The notes beneath the pieces are model-generated. The model was not told the origin of the DNA. It saw only the letters and a program-made list of their open reading frames with translations, and did not search any database. A program made the position numbers and the translations under genes. Of a stretch of 35,886 nucleotides of DNA, positions 1 through 8,402 are shown piece by piece. Within the stretch, counting starts at the first letter, position 1. Each line of letters starts with the position of its first letter. The stretch is from Bacilli bacterium. GTDB taxonomy: Bacteria; Bacillota_I; Bacilli_A; RF39; UBA660. The stretch lies in NCBI GenBank assembly GCA_016297695.1, contig JAEDGC010000015.1, positions 1-35,886 of the forward strand, given 5' to 3'.

Positions 1-123
1 GTTTTCTCTTTTTTTATGTTTTAATAATTATTCCCACATCTAGTTTACTACATCAACTAATAATAAAAAATTGACTTTTCTTAAATAATGATATATCATA
101 ATTTAAATTTAGGAGATGATTAT

Positions 124-819
124 ATGGAAGAAAATTTTATGGATTTATATTTTAAAACGTTAACTGAAATATTGGTTAGATATGGTGTTAAACGTTATAT
201 GTTCAGTTTTGGAAAAGAAAGAGAACAAACAGCATGTATTATTCCTATTAATAAAGGAAATTTGAATTATTGGGAAGTATTTGATTTTGAAAGAAGTCAA
301 AAACATAATAAAAAAATATATAATAATATAGAACGAATGGCAAAAAACTTTGCACCTAGAATAACGTTGCATTCAGAAGAAATAGATAATATATCTAATT
401 TAATTATAGATACTTTTTATAACATACTTTCATTACAAGAAAATTCTGAATATATAAATTTAATCTATAGAAATTTTGAAGAAAAGTTAGCTGAAAATGG
501 AATTAAACGTTACATGTTCAGTTTTGGAAAAGAAAGAGAACAATCAACTTGTATGAATCTTGTTATTAAAGAAGGTTTAATTTATTGGGAAATATTTGAT
601 TTTGAAAGAAGTCAAAAGCATAATATAAAAGAATATGATAATATAGAACAAGTGGCTAAAGAATTTGCAAAAAGAGTAACGTTGCATTCAGAAGAAATAG
701 ATAATATATCTAATTTAATTATAGATACATATTATCAAATATTATCTTCTCAAGAAAATATTAGTTTAGAAAATGATATCGAGAAAAAAGCAAAAAAAAT
801 TAGAATTCGAAAAAGATAA
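124..819 (+). CDS. Immunity-like protein made of two tandem copies of one domain
   Basis: About 231 residues from the ATG at 124, chosen because AGGAG lies at 111-115; an upstream in-frame ATG at 88 has no such site. The protein is two copies of a domain of about 105 residues. Each copy carries the block RYMFSFGKEREQ, then YWE(V/I)FDFERSQKHN, then LHSEEIDNISNLIIDT. The arrangement (FSxG, ER, aromatic-W-E-aromatic, ER, a hydrophobic helix) resembles small domains seen in polymorphic-toxin immunity proteins, but I cannot name the family with confidence. The C-terminus is Lys/Arg rich. The next gene encodes a diverged relative of the same domain, so this looks like a small paralogous cluster. 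No toxin gene is visible; it could lie upstream of the window. Confidence 0.7.
   Translation: MEENFMDLYFKTLTEILVRYGVKRYMFSFGKEREQTACIIPINKGNLNYWEVFDFERSQKHNKKIYNNIERMAKNFAPRITLHSEEIDNISNLIIDTFYNILSLQENSEYINLIYRNFEEKLAENGIKRYMFSFGKEREQSTCMNLVIKEGLIYWEIFDFERSQKHNIKEYDNIEQVAKEFAKRVTLHSEEIDNISNLIIDTYYQILSSQENISLENDIEKKAKKIRIRKR
184..759 (+). repeat. Recent 315-nt intragenic tandem duplication
   Basis: Bases 184-444 and 499-759 align at a constant offset of 315 nt (105 codons). The blocks at 190-229 and 364-412 recur almost base for base at 505-544 and 679-727. Because third-codon positions are also conserved, the duplication looks recent, or maintained by gene conversion. Confidence 0.85.
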
Positions 820-859
820 TTTTATATTAGATGTTAAAAAATATTAAAATAGAATCTAG

Positions 860-1603
860 GTGGTATCTATAAAACAAAATAATGAAAGAAGATTATATAT
901 TAAATTAGAAGCTTCTTTATATGAAAGTGGGTTACCTTTAAAAAAATTTAGTATAGGTCGAAAAAAAGAAAATGCAATTTGTATGTGTTTTAATAAAGAA
1001 AAAGATAAAGATTTATACACTATTTTTTATTATGAACAAAACAAGATATTTGATGAAATAATTATGGATGATAAAGATGCGGCTTTTCATTATTTCGCTT
1101 ATAAAATAACTTCTTCCATTCAGGATAAAGAAAGCGTCGAAAAAATTCTTACAGAAACTTATTTAAATGATCAATTGAATCTTGTATATTCGATAATTAT
1201 TGAAAAGACAAATGAAAAGTTAAAAGATAATGGCTGTTATAAAACAAGTAGACATTATGAAGAATTTTTAAAAAAAATTGTATTAGTAGATATAAATAAT
1301 AAATTAGAAAATTTTAAATTTGAATTAGAAGACTTAGATTTATATTATAAAGAAACGTTAAATAATTTTAAAATAATTTTTAATGAATTATTGAATAAAC
1401 TTAATAAAAACAGGATTAATTCAAAATTAATAAAAGTATTAATTCCTTCAATACATTTAGTATATTTTGCTTATACTGAAGAGGAGAAAAAATATAATAA
1501 TATTAAGCAAAAATTAGAGAATAATGAAAGCATTGGAGAATATAAAAATGCTAAATTTGATACTTTAAAGGATTTCGTAAATCAAAAACTTACTTCAAGG
1601 TAA
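860..1603 (+). CDS. Immunity-like paralogue of the preceding gene, with a C-terminal helical extension
   Basis: The N-terminal part carries KFSIGRKKENAICM, a diverged form of the FSFGKEREQ block in the gene upstream, followed by an FYYEQNK segment and a helix. The rest, from about residue 90, is Glu/Lys/Asn-rich and predicted helical with no motif I recognise. The start is uncertain. The in-frame GTG at 860 lies inside the only good ribosome-binding site (AGGTGG, 858-863). Five bases after that site stands ATA (869-871), where an ATG would be expected, and the next in-frame ATG would delete the conserved block. The gene lies 40 nt behind its paralogue and ends in a terminator that overlaps the stop codon. 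Confidence 0.65.
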   Translation: MVSIKQNNERRLYIKLEASLYESGLPLKKFSIGRKKENAICMCFNKEKDKDLYTIFYYEQNKIFDEIIMDDKDAAFHYFAYKITSSIQDKESVEKILTETYLNDQLNLVYSIIIEKTNEKLKDNGCYKTSRHYEEFLKKIVLVDINNKLENFKFELEDLDLYYKETLNNFKIIFNELLNKLNKNRINSKLIKVLIPSIHLVYFAYTEEEKKYNNIKQKLENNESIGEYKNAKFDTLKDFVNQKLTSR

Positions 1604-1614
1604 GTTTTTTTTTT
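1585..1614 (+). terminator. Rho-independent terminator overlapping a stop codon
   Basis: The stem AAAACTTAC / GTAAGTTTT (9 bp, loop TTCAAG) runs into a T tract. The TAA stop at 1601-1603 is part of the 3' arm. Confidence 0.85.
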
Positions 1615-1644
1615 GTAAAAATATGTAAAATTGCTGTGATTTTG

Positions 1645-1674
1645 TTGAGGTTTATCTAAATCATTTGCTATACT
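1645..1674 (+). promoter_or_regulatory. Sigma-A promoter of ppdK
   Basis: TTGAGG (1645-1650), an 18-nt spacer and TATACT (1669-1674) preceded by TGC (extended -10). It lies 30 nt upstream of the ppdK start. Confidence 0.7.
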
Positions 1675-1703
1675 AATAGAGCAGAGTTAGAAAGGAAGAT
1701 AGT

Positions 1704-4334
1704 ATGCAAAAATATGTATATTTATTCAGCGAAGGAAATGCTGAAATGAGAAATTTGCTTGGTGGTAAGGGTGCAAATTTAGCTGAAATGACTAATATTG
1801 GACTTCCTGTGCCTCAAGGATTTACTATTACTACAGAGGCTTGTACAAAGTATTATGAAGATGGTAAAGAAATAAGTAAAGAAATACAAGCTCAAATTAA
1901 TGAGTATATCATTAAAATGGAAAGTATTACTGGTAAAAAGTTTGGAGATAAAGAAAATCCATTACTTGTATCAGTAAGATCTGGAGCTAGAGCAAGTATG
2001 CCTGGTATGATGGATACAATTTTAAATTTAGGATTAAATGAAGAAGTTGTTGAAGTACTTGCCCAAAAATCTAATAATCCTAGATGGGCATGGGATTGTT
2101 ATAGAAGATTTATTCAAATGTATTCTGACGTTGTTATGGAAGTTGGTAAAAAATACTTTGAAGAATTAATCGATAAAATGAAAGAAGAAAAAGGCGTTAA
2201 ACAAGATGTTGAATTAACAGCTGAAGATTTAAAAGAATTAGCTAGAGAATTTAAAGCTGAATATAAAGCTAAAATTGGAACTGATTTCCCAAGTGATCCA
2301 AAAGAACAATTAATGGGAGCTATTAAAGCTGTATTTAGATCATGGGATAATCCTCGTGCTAATGTTTATAGAAGAGATAATGATATTCCTTATTCTTGGG
2401 GAACTGCAGTTAATGTTCAATCTATGGCATTTGGTAATATGGGTGATGACTGTGGTACAGGTGTTGCATTTACTCGTGACCCAGCTACTGGAGAAAAAGG
2501 ATTATTTGGTGAATTTTTAACAAATGCTCAAGGTGAAGATGTTGTTGCAGGAGTTCGTACACCAATGAAAATTGCTGAAATGGAAGAAAAATTCCCAGAA
2601 GCATTTGAACAATTTAAAAATGTTTGTGAAACTCTAGAAAATCATTATAGAGACATGCAAGATATGGAATTTACTGTAGAACATGGTAAATTATATATGT
2701 TACAAACTAGAAATGGTAAACGTACTGCACAAGCTGCTTTAAAAATTGCATGTGATTTAGTTGATGAAGGTATGCGTAGTGAAGAAGAAGCTGTAGCAAT
2801 GATTGATCCAAGAAATTTAGATACATTGTTACATCCACAATTTGATGCAAAAGCTTTAAAAGAAGCAAAACCAATCGGTAAAGGATTAGGAGCATCTCCT
2901 GGTGCTGCTTGTGGTAAAATAGTATTTACTGCTGAAGATGCTGAAATTTGGGCAGCAAAGAAAGAAAAAGTTGTGCTAGTAAGACTTGAAACAAGTCCTG
3001 AAGATATTACTGGTATGAAAGTTGCACAAGGTATTTTAACAGTTCGTGGTGGTATGACTTCTCATGCTGCAGTAGTTGCCCGTGGAATGGGTACTTGCTG
3101 TGTATCTGGATGTGGTGAAATTGTTATGGATGAAGCTAATAAACAATTTACATTAGCTGGTAAAGTTTTCCATGAAGGAGATTCTATATCTATCGATGGT
3201 ACTACTGGAAATATATATGATGGTATTATTCCAACAGTAGATGCTACAATTGCTGGTGAATTTGAACGTGTTATGAAATGGGCTGATAAATATAGAACTT
3301 TAGGTGTTAGAACAAATGCTGATAATCCAACTGATACTAAAAAAGCAATTGAATTAGGTGCAGAAGGAATTGGATTATGTAGAACTGAGCATATGTTCTT
3401 TGAAGAAGAAAGAATTCCAGCAATCAGAAAAATGATTTTAGCTGAAACAGTTGAAGAAAGAGAAAAAGCTTTAGAAGCATTAATTCCTTTCCAAAAAGGT
3501 GATTTTAAATCAATGTATAAAGAATTAAAAGGATTACCAATGACTGTTCGTTATTTAGATCCGCCTCTACATGAATTCTTACCAAAAGAAGAAGAGGATA
3601 TTATTGCACTTGCTAAAGATATGAATGTTACTCCTGAACATTTAAAAGCTAAATGTGCTGAATTACATGAATTTAATCCAATGATGGGACATAGAGGTTG
3701 TAGACTTGCAGTTACTTATCCAGAAATTGCTAAAATGCAAACTAGAGCTTTAATGGAAGCTGCTATTGAAGTAAAAGAAGAAGATGGATATGATATCGTT
3801 CCAGAAATTATGATTCCTTTAGTTGGAGAAGTTAAAGAATTAAAATTTGTTAAAGATGTAGTAGTTGAAACAGCTGAACTTGTAAAATCTGAAAAAAATT
3901 CTGACATGGAATATCATATTGGTACCATGATTGAAATTCCAAGAGCAGCATTAACTGCTGATGAAATAGCTAAAGAAGCAGAATTCTTCTCATTTGGAAC
4001 AAATGACTTAACTCAAATGACTTTTGGTTTCTCAAGAGATGATGCTGGTAAATTTTTAAGTGCATATTATGAAAGAAAGATTTATGAGCAAGATCCATTT
4101 GCTAGAATTGATCAAAATGGTGTTGGACAATTAGTTAAAATGGCAGCTGAAAAAGGTAAATCTGTTAGACCTAATATTAAATTAGGTATTTGTGGTGAAC
4201 ATGGTGGAGATCCATCAAGTGTAGAATTCTGTCATAACGCAGGACTTACTTATGTATCTTGCTCACCATTTAGAGTACCAATTGCTAGACTTGCTGCTGC
4301 ACAAGCCGCTATAAAGTCTGGGAAGCAAAACTAA
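1704..4334 (+). CDS. ppdK: Pyruvate, phosphate dikinase
   Basis: Interconverts pyruvate, ATP and phosphate with PEP, AMP and pyrophosphate; in fermentative bacteria it commonly works at the glycolytic end or in gluconeogenesis. At 876 aa it is the normal full length. It begins MQKYVYLFSEGNAEMRNLLGGKGANLAEM, split here by the GGKGANLAEM nucleotide-binding motif typical of the family. The phosphohistidine motif GGMTSHAAVVARGMG places the catalytic His at about residue 454. The C-terminal PEP/pyruvate TIM barrel carries GICGEHGGDPSS with the catalytic Cys at about residue 830. The start has GAAAGGAAG just upstream. Codon use is smoother and slightly more GC-rich than in neighbouring accessory genes, as expected of a highly expressed gene. 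It has its own promoter and terminator. Confidence 0.97.
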   Translation: MQKYVYLFSEGNAEMRNLLGGKGANLAEMTNIGLPVPQGFTITTEACTKYYEDGKEISKEIQAQINEYIIKMESITGKKFGDKENPLLVSVRSGARASMPGMMDTILNLGLNEEVVEVLAQKSNNPRWAWDCYRRFIQMYSDVVMEVGKKYFEELIDKMKEEKGVKQDVELTAEDLKELAREFKAEYKAKIGTDFPSDPKEQLMGAIKAVFRSWDNPRANVYRRDNDIPYSWGTAVNVQSMAFGNMGDDCGTGVAFTRDPATGEKGLFGEFLTNAQGEDVVAGVRTPMKIAEMEEKFPEAFEQFKNVCETLENHYRDMQDMEFTVEHGKLYMLQTRNGKRTAQAALKIACDLVDEGMRSEEEAVAMIDPRNLDTLLHPQFDAKALKEAKPIGKGLGASPGAACGKIVFTAEDAEIWAAKKEKVVLVRLETSPEDITGMKVAQGILTVRGGMTSHAAVVARGMGTCCVSGCGEIVMDEANKQFTLAGKVFHEGDSISIDGTTGNIYDGIIPTVDATIAGEFERVMKWADKYRTLGVRTNADNPTDTKKAIELGAEGIGLCRTEHMFFEEERIPAIRKMILAETVEEREKALEALIPFQKGDFKSMYKELKGLPMTVRYLDPPLHEFLPKEEEDIIALAKDMNVTPEHLKAKCAELHEFNPMMGHRGCRLAVTYPEIAKMQTRALMEAAIEVKEEDGYDIVPEIMIPLVGEVKELKFVKDVVVETAELVKSEKNSDMEYHIGTMIEIPRAALTADEIAKEAEFFSFGTNDLTQMTFGFSRDDAGKFLSAYYERKIYEQDPFARIDQNGVGQLVKMAAEKGKSVRPNIKLGICGEHGGDPSSVEFCHNAGLTYVSCSPFRVPIARLAAAQAAIKSGKQN

Positions 4335-4397
4335 TTAAGTAATTAGGTAAATGCTAGAGATTCCCTTATATCTCGGTAAACAAAATTAGAATAAATT

Positions 4398-4434
4398 AAA
4401 GACTAAGATGCTAATTGCATTCTAGTCTTTTTTA
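4398..4434 (+). terminator. ppdK terminator
   Basis: GACTAAGATGC (4401-4411) pairs with GCATTCTAGTC (4417-4427), with one A-C mismatch and one G-U pair. AAA and TTT extend the stem, and a T tract follows. Confidence 0.85.
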
Positions 4435-4503
4435 TTTGTCTAAATATTTAAATTTATAATTATTTGATGTATAATAAATAACGAATTAAGGAGGTTTTTA
4501 ATT

Positions 4504-5313
4504 ATGAGTAATAAAAAAGAAGATAAAGATGTATTAATTATGATAGGTGGAGAATCAGAAACATATAAAAGAGTATCTAAAGGAGATAGAGTTAAAACAA
4601 AAGATGGTTATTATATAGCTGGTGAAACTGGCAAAGAAAATATGGATAGATGGGAACAAAAATTATTAGAATCTGATGAGAAATTAAGAAAAATAAATAA
4701 AAGATTAGAAAAAGAAATAAAAAAGTCCTCAAAGTTGGATTTTAAAACATGGTTATATCTATATATTACACATGCCGTTAGAGTGGAACATCCTCCTGTT
4801 ATAGATATTGAAGATAAAAGAACAATGTATGTTAAAGATAGTAAAAAAAATGAAGTATTTGTGTTTAGAAATTATGATGAATATAAAAATTACTTTTTAA
4901 TGTATCTAGATAATATTGAAGACGATGTTATAGATTTAGCAATTTATACTAGAGGAAGTAGAGGTCAAGTAATTGCTTTAAAAGGATTATGTGAACATAT
5001 TATTGTTAAGAAAAAAATAAATGACTTTTATAGTTCAATAACACAAGAAAAGATAGATGAAATTCATGCCAAAGGAAAACTTACTCCTTTAGAAGCTGTT
5101 CAAATGTGGGAATCATTTGATTTATGTGTTGAAGGAAGTAAATCCATTTTCTCAAAAAGTAGATGTCAATATTTCGATTATAAATGTCATGAATGTTTAA
5201 TGGAATCTGCATCACATAAATTAGAACATGATCCAATTGCATTTGAATTAATGAATTCAATTAAAGAAGAACAAGGACCAGTTAAGAAATTAGTTCCAAA
5301 CAACAAGAAATAA
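4504..5313 (+). CDS. Hypothetical protein with a coiled coil and a Cys cluster
   Basis: 269 aa, not recognised. The start at 4504 is supported by AAGGAGG and by a TATAAT -10 at 4470-4475. The N-terminus holds GDRVKTKDGYYIAGETGKEN. Residues about 45-75 are charged and likely coiled coil. Near the C-terminus CQYFDYKCHECLMESASH clusters three Cys and a His, which might bind a metal, though this is inference. No signal peptide or membrane segment is visible. It is probably co-transcribed with the next gene 14 nt downstream. Confidence 0.7.
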   Translation: MSNKKEDKDVLIMIGGESETYKRVSKGDRVKTKDGYYIAGETGKENMDRWEQKLLESDEKLRKINKRLEKEIKKSSKLDFKTWLYLYITHAVRVEHPPVIDIEDKRTMYVKDSKKNEVFVFRNYDEYKNYFLMYLDNIEDDVIDLAIYTRGSRGQVIALKGLCEHIIVKKKINDFYSSITQEKIDEIHAKGKLTPLEAVQMWESFDLCVEGSKSIFSKSRCQYFDYKCHECLMESASHKLEHDPIAFELMNSIKEEQGPVKKLVPNNKK

Positions 5314-5327
5314 AGAAGGTATAGATA

Positions 5328-5981
5328 ATGATAATAACATTAAAAAATAGAAGTTTTATAATAACAAAGAATAACGAAATATATGGATATATTAATGTAA
5401 AAAAAGATTTTTATTTCGAAGGAATTATTTATGAAGATCAAACATTAATAACTGGTTACTTTAATGAGTATGATAGATTAAATTGTATTGTTTTTAGAGA
5501 TTTGCAAGATTTTTTTTATAAAGGAATTTCATTTTGCCCATCTAAAAAAACACCATTAATAGATGTAGATAATAATATAATAAGTTCAGATTTTGATTTA
5601 CATGATAGTGATATAGATGAATATGGTTATGCATGGCCAGGCGAAAAGAAAGATAGTAGTTATTCTATTACATTATCAGATAACTTAGAACTTAATTCAA
5701 AATTGAATTATTTAGTTAGAAAAAGTATTAGTTCATTAAACGAAAGACAAAAAAGAGTATATCAAACTTTAAAAAATCATAGATATGGAAATTTAAGAGA
5801 AAATATAAGTGATATTGTTACAAAAGAACCATATGTATTAACTGAAGAAGATGAAATAATGATAGCTCAATATAGAGAGTATTTAAAAGTTTTACAACAA
5901 GAAAAAGAAGTAAAAAAAGCTGAACCTGAAAAAGTAGTAAAGAATAGAAAAAGAAAAGTCAAATCTAAAAAGAGAAAATAA
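5328..5981 (+). CDS. Hypothetical protein with a Lys/Arg-rich tail
   Basis: 217 aa, unrecognised. AAGGT lies upstream of the ATG, 14 nt after the preceding gene, so the two form a likely operon. The N-terminal half is predicted beta-rich and the middle has acidic patches (DFDLHDSDIDEYGYAW). The last 25 residues are strongly basic (KNRKRKVKSKKRK), suggesting contact with nucleic acid or ribosomes; this is inference from composition. The gene ends directly in the first of a set of near-identical terminators. Confidence 0.65.
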   Translation: MIITLKNRSFIITKNNEIYGYINVKKDFYFEGIIYEDQTLITGYFNEYDRLNCIVFRDLQDFFYKGISFCPSKKTPLIDVDNNIISSDFDLHDSDIDEYGYAWPGEKKDSSYSITLSDNLELNSKLNYLVRKSISSLNERQKRVYQTLKNHRYGNLRENISDIVTKEPYVLTEEDEIMIAQYREYLKVLQQEKEVKKAEPEKVVKNRKRKVKSKKRK

Positions 5982-5983
5982 TG

Positions 5984-6008
5984 AAGGTATAGGAATATAC
6001 CTTTTTTT
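5984..6008 (+). terminator. Terminator of the repeated GGAA-loop family, copy 1
   Basis: The perfect stem AAGGTATA / TATACCTT closes a GGAA loop and runs into seven T. Near-identical copies occur at 6631, 8077 and 9888. Confidence 0.85.
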
Positions 6009-6009
6009 G

Positions 6010-6018
6010 TGCTATAAT
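6010..6018 (+). promoter_or_regulatory. Extended -10 promoter element
   Basis: TGCTATAAT lies directly behind the preceding terminator and 30 nt ahead of the start codon of the next gene. No clear -35 is seen. Confidence 0.5.
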
Positions 6019-6047
6019 AGTTTTCTCATGAAGGGGAAAATATTTAT

Positions 6048-6617
6048 ATGACTCAAATTATTGATTTTAATAGTAAAAAAAATATATTAACATTAGAAGA
6101 TTTTTTTGATTTATTTATTATGTTCAAATCAAAAGATGATTTAGGAATATTAGTAGAATTTGATTTATCGAAATTAATGTATTCGTTACCTAGATGGAGA
6201 TGTATGGATAAGTTTAAAAATTTATATGAAAATATTGAAATTAATTTAGATGAAAATAATATAGAATATATTAATTTAGTTGATATCATTGCAAAAAAGA
6301 TAAAAGAAAAAGTTGTTATTAGTTCTGGTGACGCAAAATTCTTAATATTAGCAAATGAAGAACTTTTTAGTGAACAAAGAAAAGCATATAAAAAATCAAA
6401 TTTAGATTCTTTTAATCAATTAATGTTTTATATAAATAATGATTTAGAATTTGGTATAGGAAATTGGGAAGTATTTTCACAAGATGAAGTAGTTCAAGTG
6501 GATAAATATCCATCATATGTTTCTGGAGAGTTTGTTGAACAAGATAAAAGAGATCTAAACACAAAAAAATTAATGAAAGAACAAGCTAAAAATAATTTAA
6601 AAAATTTAGGCTTTTAA
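6048..6617 (+). CDS. Hypothetical protein
   Basis: 189 aa, not recognised. It has its own TGCTATAAT promoter element and an AAGGGG ribosome-binding site (6031-6036). The protein looks soluble and mixed alpha/beta, with FNSKKNILTLEDFFDLFIMF at its N-terminus and a basic, helical C-terminus. It has no signal peptide, membrane segment or catalytic motif that I can point to. It is a monocistronic unit bounded by two copies of the same terminator. Confidence 0.65.
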   Translation: MTQIIDFNSKKNILTLEDFFDLFIMFKSKDDLGILVEFDLSKLMYSLPRWRCMDKFKNLYENIEINLDENNIEYINLVDIIAKKIKEKVVISSGDAKFLILANEELFSEQRKAYKKSNLDSFNQLMFYINNDLEFGIGNWEVFSQDEVVQVDKYPSYVSGEFVEQDKRDLNTKKLMKEQAKNNLKNLGF

Positions 6618-6630
6618 AATCTAATAATGG

Positions 6631-6654
6631 AGGTATAGGAATATACCTTTTTTT
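6631..6654 (+). terminator. Terminator of the repeated GGAA-loop family, copy 2
   Basis: AGGTATA-GGAA-TATACCT followed by a T tract; same stem and loop as the copies at 5984, 8077 and 9888. A TATAAT -10 for the next gene begins within 10 nt of the T tract. Confidence 0.85.
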
Positions 6655-6688
6655 AGTGTATAATTAATTATGAAAGTAGTTGAATCAA

Positions 6689-7213
6689 ATGAAAATTTAT
6701 TTAGTAAGACATGGACAAGTTCCTCATAATGCTTTAAAACAATATAATAACCAAAATGAAGATTTAACAGAAATAGGAATAAAGCAAGCAAGGGATTTAA
6801 AAGAAAAAATTAAAAATATTGATTATGATATTATTATAAGTTCTCCACTTATAAGAGCAAAACATACAGCTGAAATTATTAATATACAGGAAAAAGAAAT
6901 ATTAATAGATGATAGACTAGAAGAAAGAAATCCAGGTAGTTTATCAGGGCAATCTTTGGAAGTAACAAATCGAGAAGAATATTGGAATTATAACACTACT
7001 ATTCAATATGGAACTTCAGAATATATAAAAGACTTCGTTGAAAGAGTTTGTAATTTTTTAGACGAATTAAAAACTAAAGATTATGAAAATGTTTTGATAG
7101 TTGCTCATAGTGGTGTATCAAAAGCATTTAGTTGTTATTTTGAAGGAATTCAAGATGGATTACTTTTAAATCGTGGACTAAAAAACTGTGAAATAAAATT
7201 ATATGAATTGTAG
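6689..7213 (+). CDS. Histidine phosphatase family protein (phosphoglycerate-mutase-like)
   Basis: 174 aa. The N-terminal MKIYLVRHGQ is the RHG phosphohistidine motif. IISSPLIRAKHTAEII supplies the second conserved Arg, EERNPGSLSG the acid residue region, and VLIVAHSGVSKAF the second catalytic His. Members act on phosphosugars, nucleotides or phosphoproteins, and the substrate cannot be read from the sequence. I chose the ATG at 6689. A TTG at 6680 is possible, and the leader after the TATAAT at about 6658 is very short with a weak ribosome-binding site. The following gene starts 9 nt after the stop and its product is also nucleotide-related, so a role in nucleotide salvage is plausible. Confidence 0.85.
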   Translation: MKIYLVRHGQVPHNALKQYNNQNEDLTEIGIKQARDLKEKIKNIDYDIIISSPLIRAKHTAEIINIQEKEILIDDRLEERNPGSLSGQSLEVTNREEYWNYNTTIQYGTSEYIKDFVERVCNFLDELKTKDYENVLIVAHSGVSKAFSCYFEGIQDGLLLNRGLKNCEIKLYEL

Positions 7214-7222
7214 GTGAAATTT

Positions 7223-7516
7223 ATGAAAGTAATAACTTTATGTGGAAGTCTAAAATTCAAAAATGAAATGATGAAAGTAGCAGAACAATTAGCGCTTGAA
7301 GGTAATTGTGTTATTACTCCAGTATATCCAACTGAAGAAAACTATACTAGAACAGATGAGCAAATAGAAAATCTTAAAAATGCACATTTTAAAAAAATAG
7401 ATTTATCTGATGCAATATATGTTACTAATGTAAATGGATATATAGGTGAAAGTACAAAATTAGAAATAGAATATGCTAAATCAAACAATAAAGAAATAAT
7501 CTATTTAAATAATTAA
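7223..7516 (+). CDS. Nucleoside 2-deoxyribosyltransferase-like protein
   Basis: 97 aa. The start at 7223 follows TAGGTGA, which overlaps the previous stop. It begins with VITLCGSLKF, ends with GYIGESTKLEIEYAKSNNK, and has a middle Asp (IDLSDAIYV). This is the compact Rossmann-like fold of the deoxyribosyltransferase and DUF4406 group, where GxxGEST(x)xE binds the nucleotide or ribose. It may act in nucleotide salvage or detoxification. It forms a two-gene operon with the histidine phosphatase. Confidence 0.75.
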   Translation: MKVITLCGSLKFKNEMMKVAEQLALEGNCVITPVYPTEENYTRTDEQIENLKNAHFKKIDLSDAIYVTNVNGYIGESTKLEIEYAKSNNKEIIYLNN

Positions 7517-7557
7517 TAAATTAGAGTATAATAGATATCGAAATAAGGGAGGTTCTC

Positions 7558-8034
7558 ATGAAGAAAAACGAAGCACAAATGTTGGCACCATCTAAATCAA
7601 ATTTAATAATGGAATATATAACACAAATTCTATCAGATACTGATAAATTAAATGGGGAAATAGAATTTAATTTTGCTAAAATTAACAATCAAAATAATTG
7701 TGTTTTAGATATTTATGTTCCAATGAAAAATTTTGAGAAACATCTTAATTTAGAAATTACAAGTGATCATAGTTTAGTTTTATATGAACAAGTATTAACT
7801 GATTTATTAAATTTTTTATATAGTGATACAATGGGAGTTACAAAATATTATTCAATAAAATCAATGTCTGAATATTTTTCGGGAATGGTAGCATTTAATA
7901 GTATAGGTAGCAAATTGAAAATTAATTTTAATACTACAAATCCTGATTTTATGATACTTATAGATAGTTATATTGCAAAATATGATGAAATTGCAGAAGC
8001 AATAAAAAAGCAAGATTCACCAAAATTAAAATAA
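7558..8034 (+). CDS. Hypothetical protein
   Basis: 158 aa, unrecognised. A TATAAT -10 lies at 7527-7532 and a strong GGGAGGT site precedes the ATG. The protein looks soluble with alternating strands and helices, and has no membrane segment or catalytic motif. It is followed by copy 3 of the repeated terminator, after which the accessory island begins. Confidence 0.65.
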   Translation: MKKNEAQMLAPSKSNLIMEYITQILSDTDKLNGEIEFNFAKINNQNNCVLDIYVPMKNFEKHLNLEITSDHSLVLYEQVLTDLLNFLYSDTMGVTKYYSIKSMSEYFSGMVAFNSIGSKLKINFNTTNPDFMILIDSYIAKYDEIAEAIKKQDSPKLK

Positions 8035-8076
8035 ATTTTAAATACTAGTATGTATATAATTAGTGTTTAATAAGGG

Positions 8077-8099
8077 AGGTATAGGAATATACCTTTTTT
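8077..8099 (+). terminator. Terminator of the repeated GGAA-loop family, copy 3
   Basis: AGGTATA-GGAA-TATACCT plus a T tract. The sequence that follows (GTTGGGACTT...TACCAA, to 8122) resembles the sequence following copy 4 at 9889-9935, so these two copies make a longer direct repeat around the ToxIN segment. Confidence 0.85.
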
Positions 8100-8346
8100 G
8101 TTGGGACTTTTAAGATTACCAATTATTATACATTTATTATAATAATTGGCACTCTAAATAGGGCTTAATATGAGTTGACTAAAAAAATGAATTTGTTATA
8201 ATTTAACTAGATTATGTTTTTAATAATCCGTGGTTAATTGCAAATTTATTGCTTTTACTAATCCCCGTTTACGGAGTGGCACAAGCCGCTATCAAAGAAA
8301 AAGGAAATAAATAATCTATTAATTACATATACTAATAATGGTTGGA
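8100..8346 (+). other. Gene-free stretch with a hairpin, an orphan promoter and decayed repeat sequence
   Basis: Contains an inverted repeat CCAATTATTA / TAATAATTGG (about 8118-8151). It also contains a good sigma-A promoter, TTGACT (8175-8180) - 16 nt - TATAAT (8197-8202), with no open frame behind it. Copy A of a three-copy interspersed repeat (8238-8313) follows. It looks like the remnant of a lost gene. Confidence 0.5.
8238..8313 (+). repeat. Interspersed repeat, copy A
   Basis: Core AAGCCGCTATCAAAG at 8283-8297 within TTGCAAATTTATT...CCCC...TGG...AAAAAGGAAATAAATAA. Aligns over about 75 nt with copy C at 13615 and more weakly with copy B at 11287. Confidence 0.5.
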
Positions 8347-8375
8347 TTGACAAAATTACTAAAAAAGAGTATATT
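8347..8375 (+). promoter_or_regulatory. Promoter of the ToxI antitoxin RNA
   Basis: TTGACA (8347-8352), a 17-nt spacer and TATATT (8370-8375). The same two hexamers and spacer precede the second antitoxin RNA at 10543-10571. The predicted start, about 8382, is shortly upstream of the first repeat. Confidence 0.8.
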
Positions 8376-8402
8376 ATTAGTACATTGAATTCAATTCAAT
8401 TA

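Noticed and set aside
2707..3907. Minus-strand open frames inside ppdK
   Set aside because: They are shadows of a strongly conserved coding gene with biased codon use, and have no ribosome-binding sites.
8281..8313. Possible copy of the ppdK 3' end: GCACAAGCCGCTAT is shared between 4306-4319 and 8279-8292, and GCTAG(A/T)GATTCCC occurs after both.
   Set aside because: The upstream sequence does not follow ppdK, and the 8.3-kb segment aligns better with the repeat copies at 11287 and 13615. The GATTCCC match belongs to the first ToxI unit. Chance matches are not excluded, but homology to ppdK is not supported.
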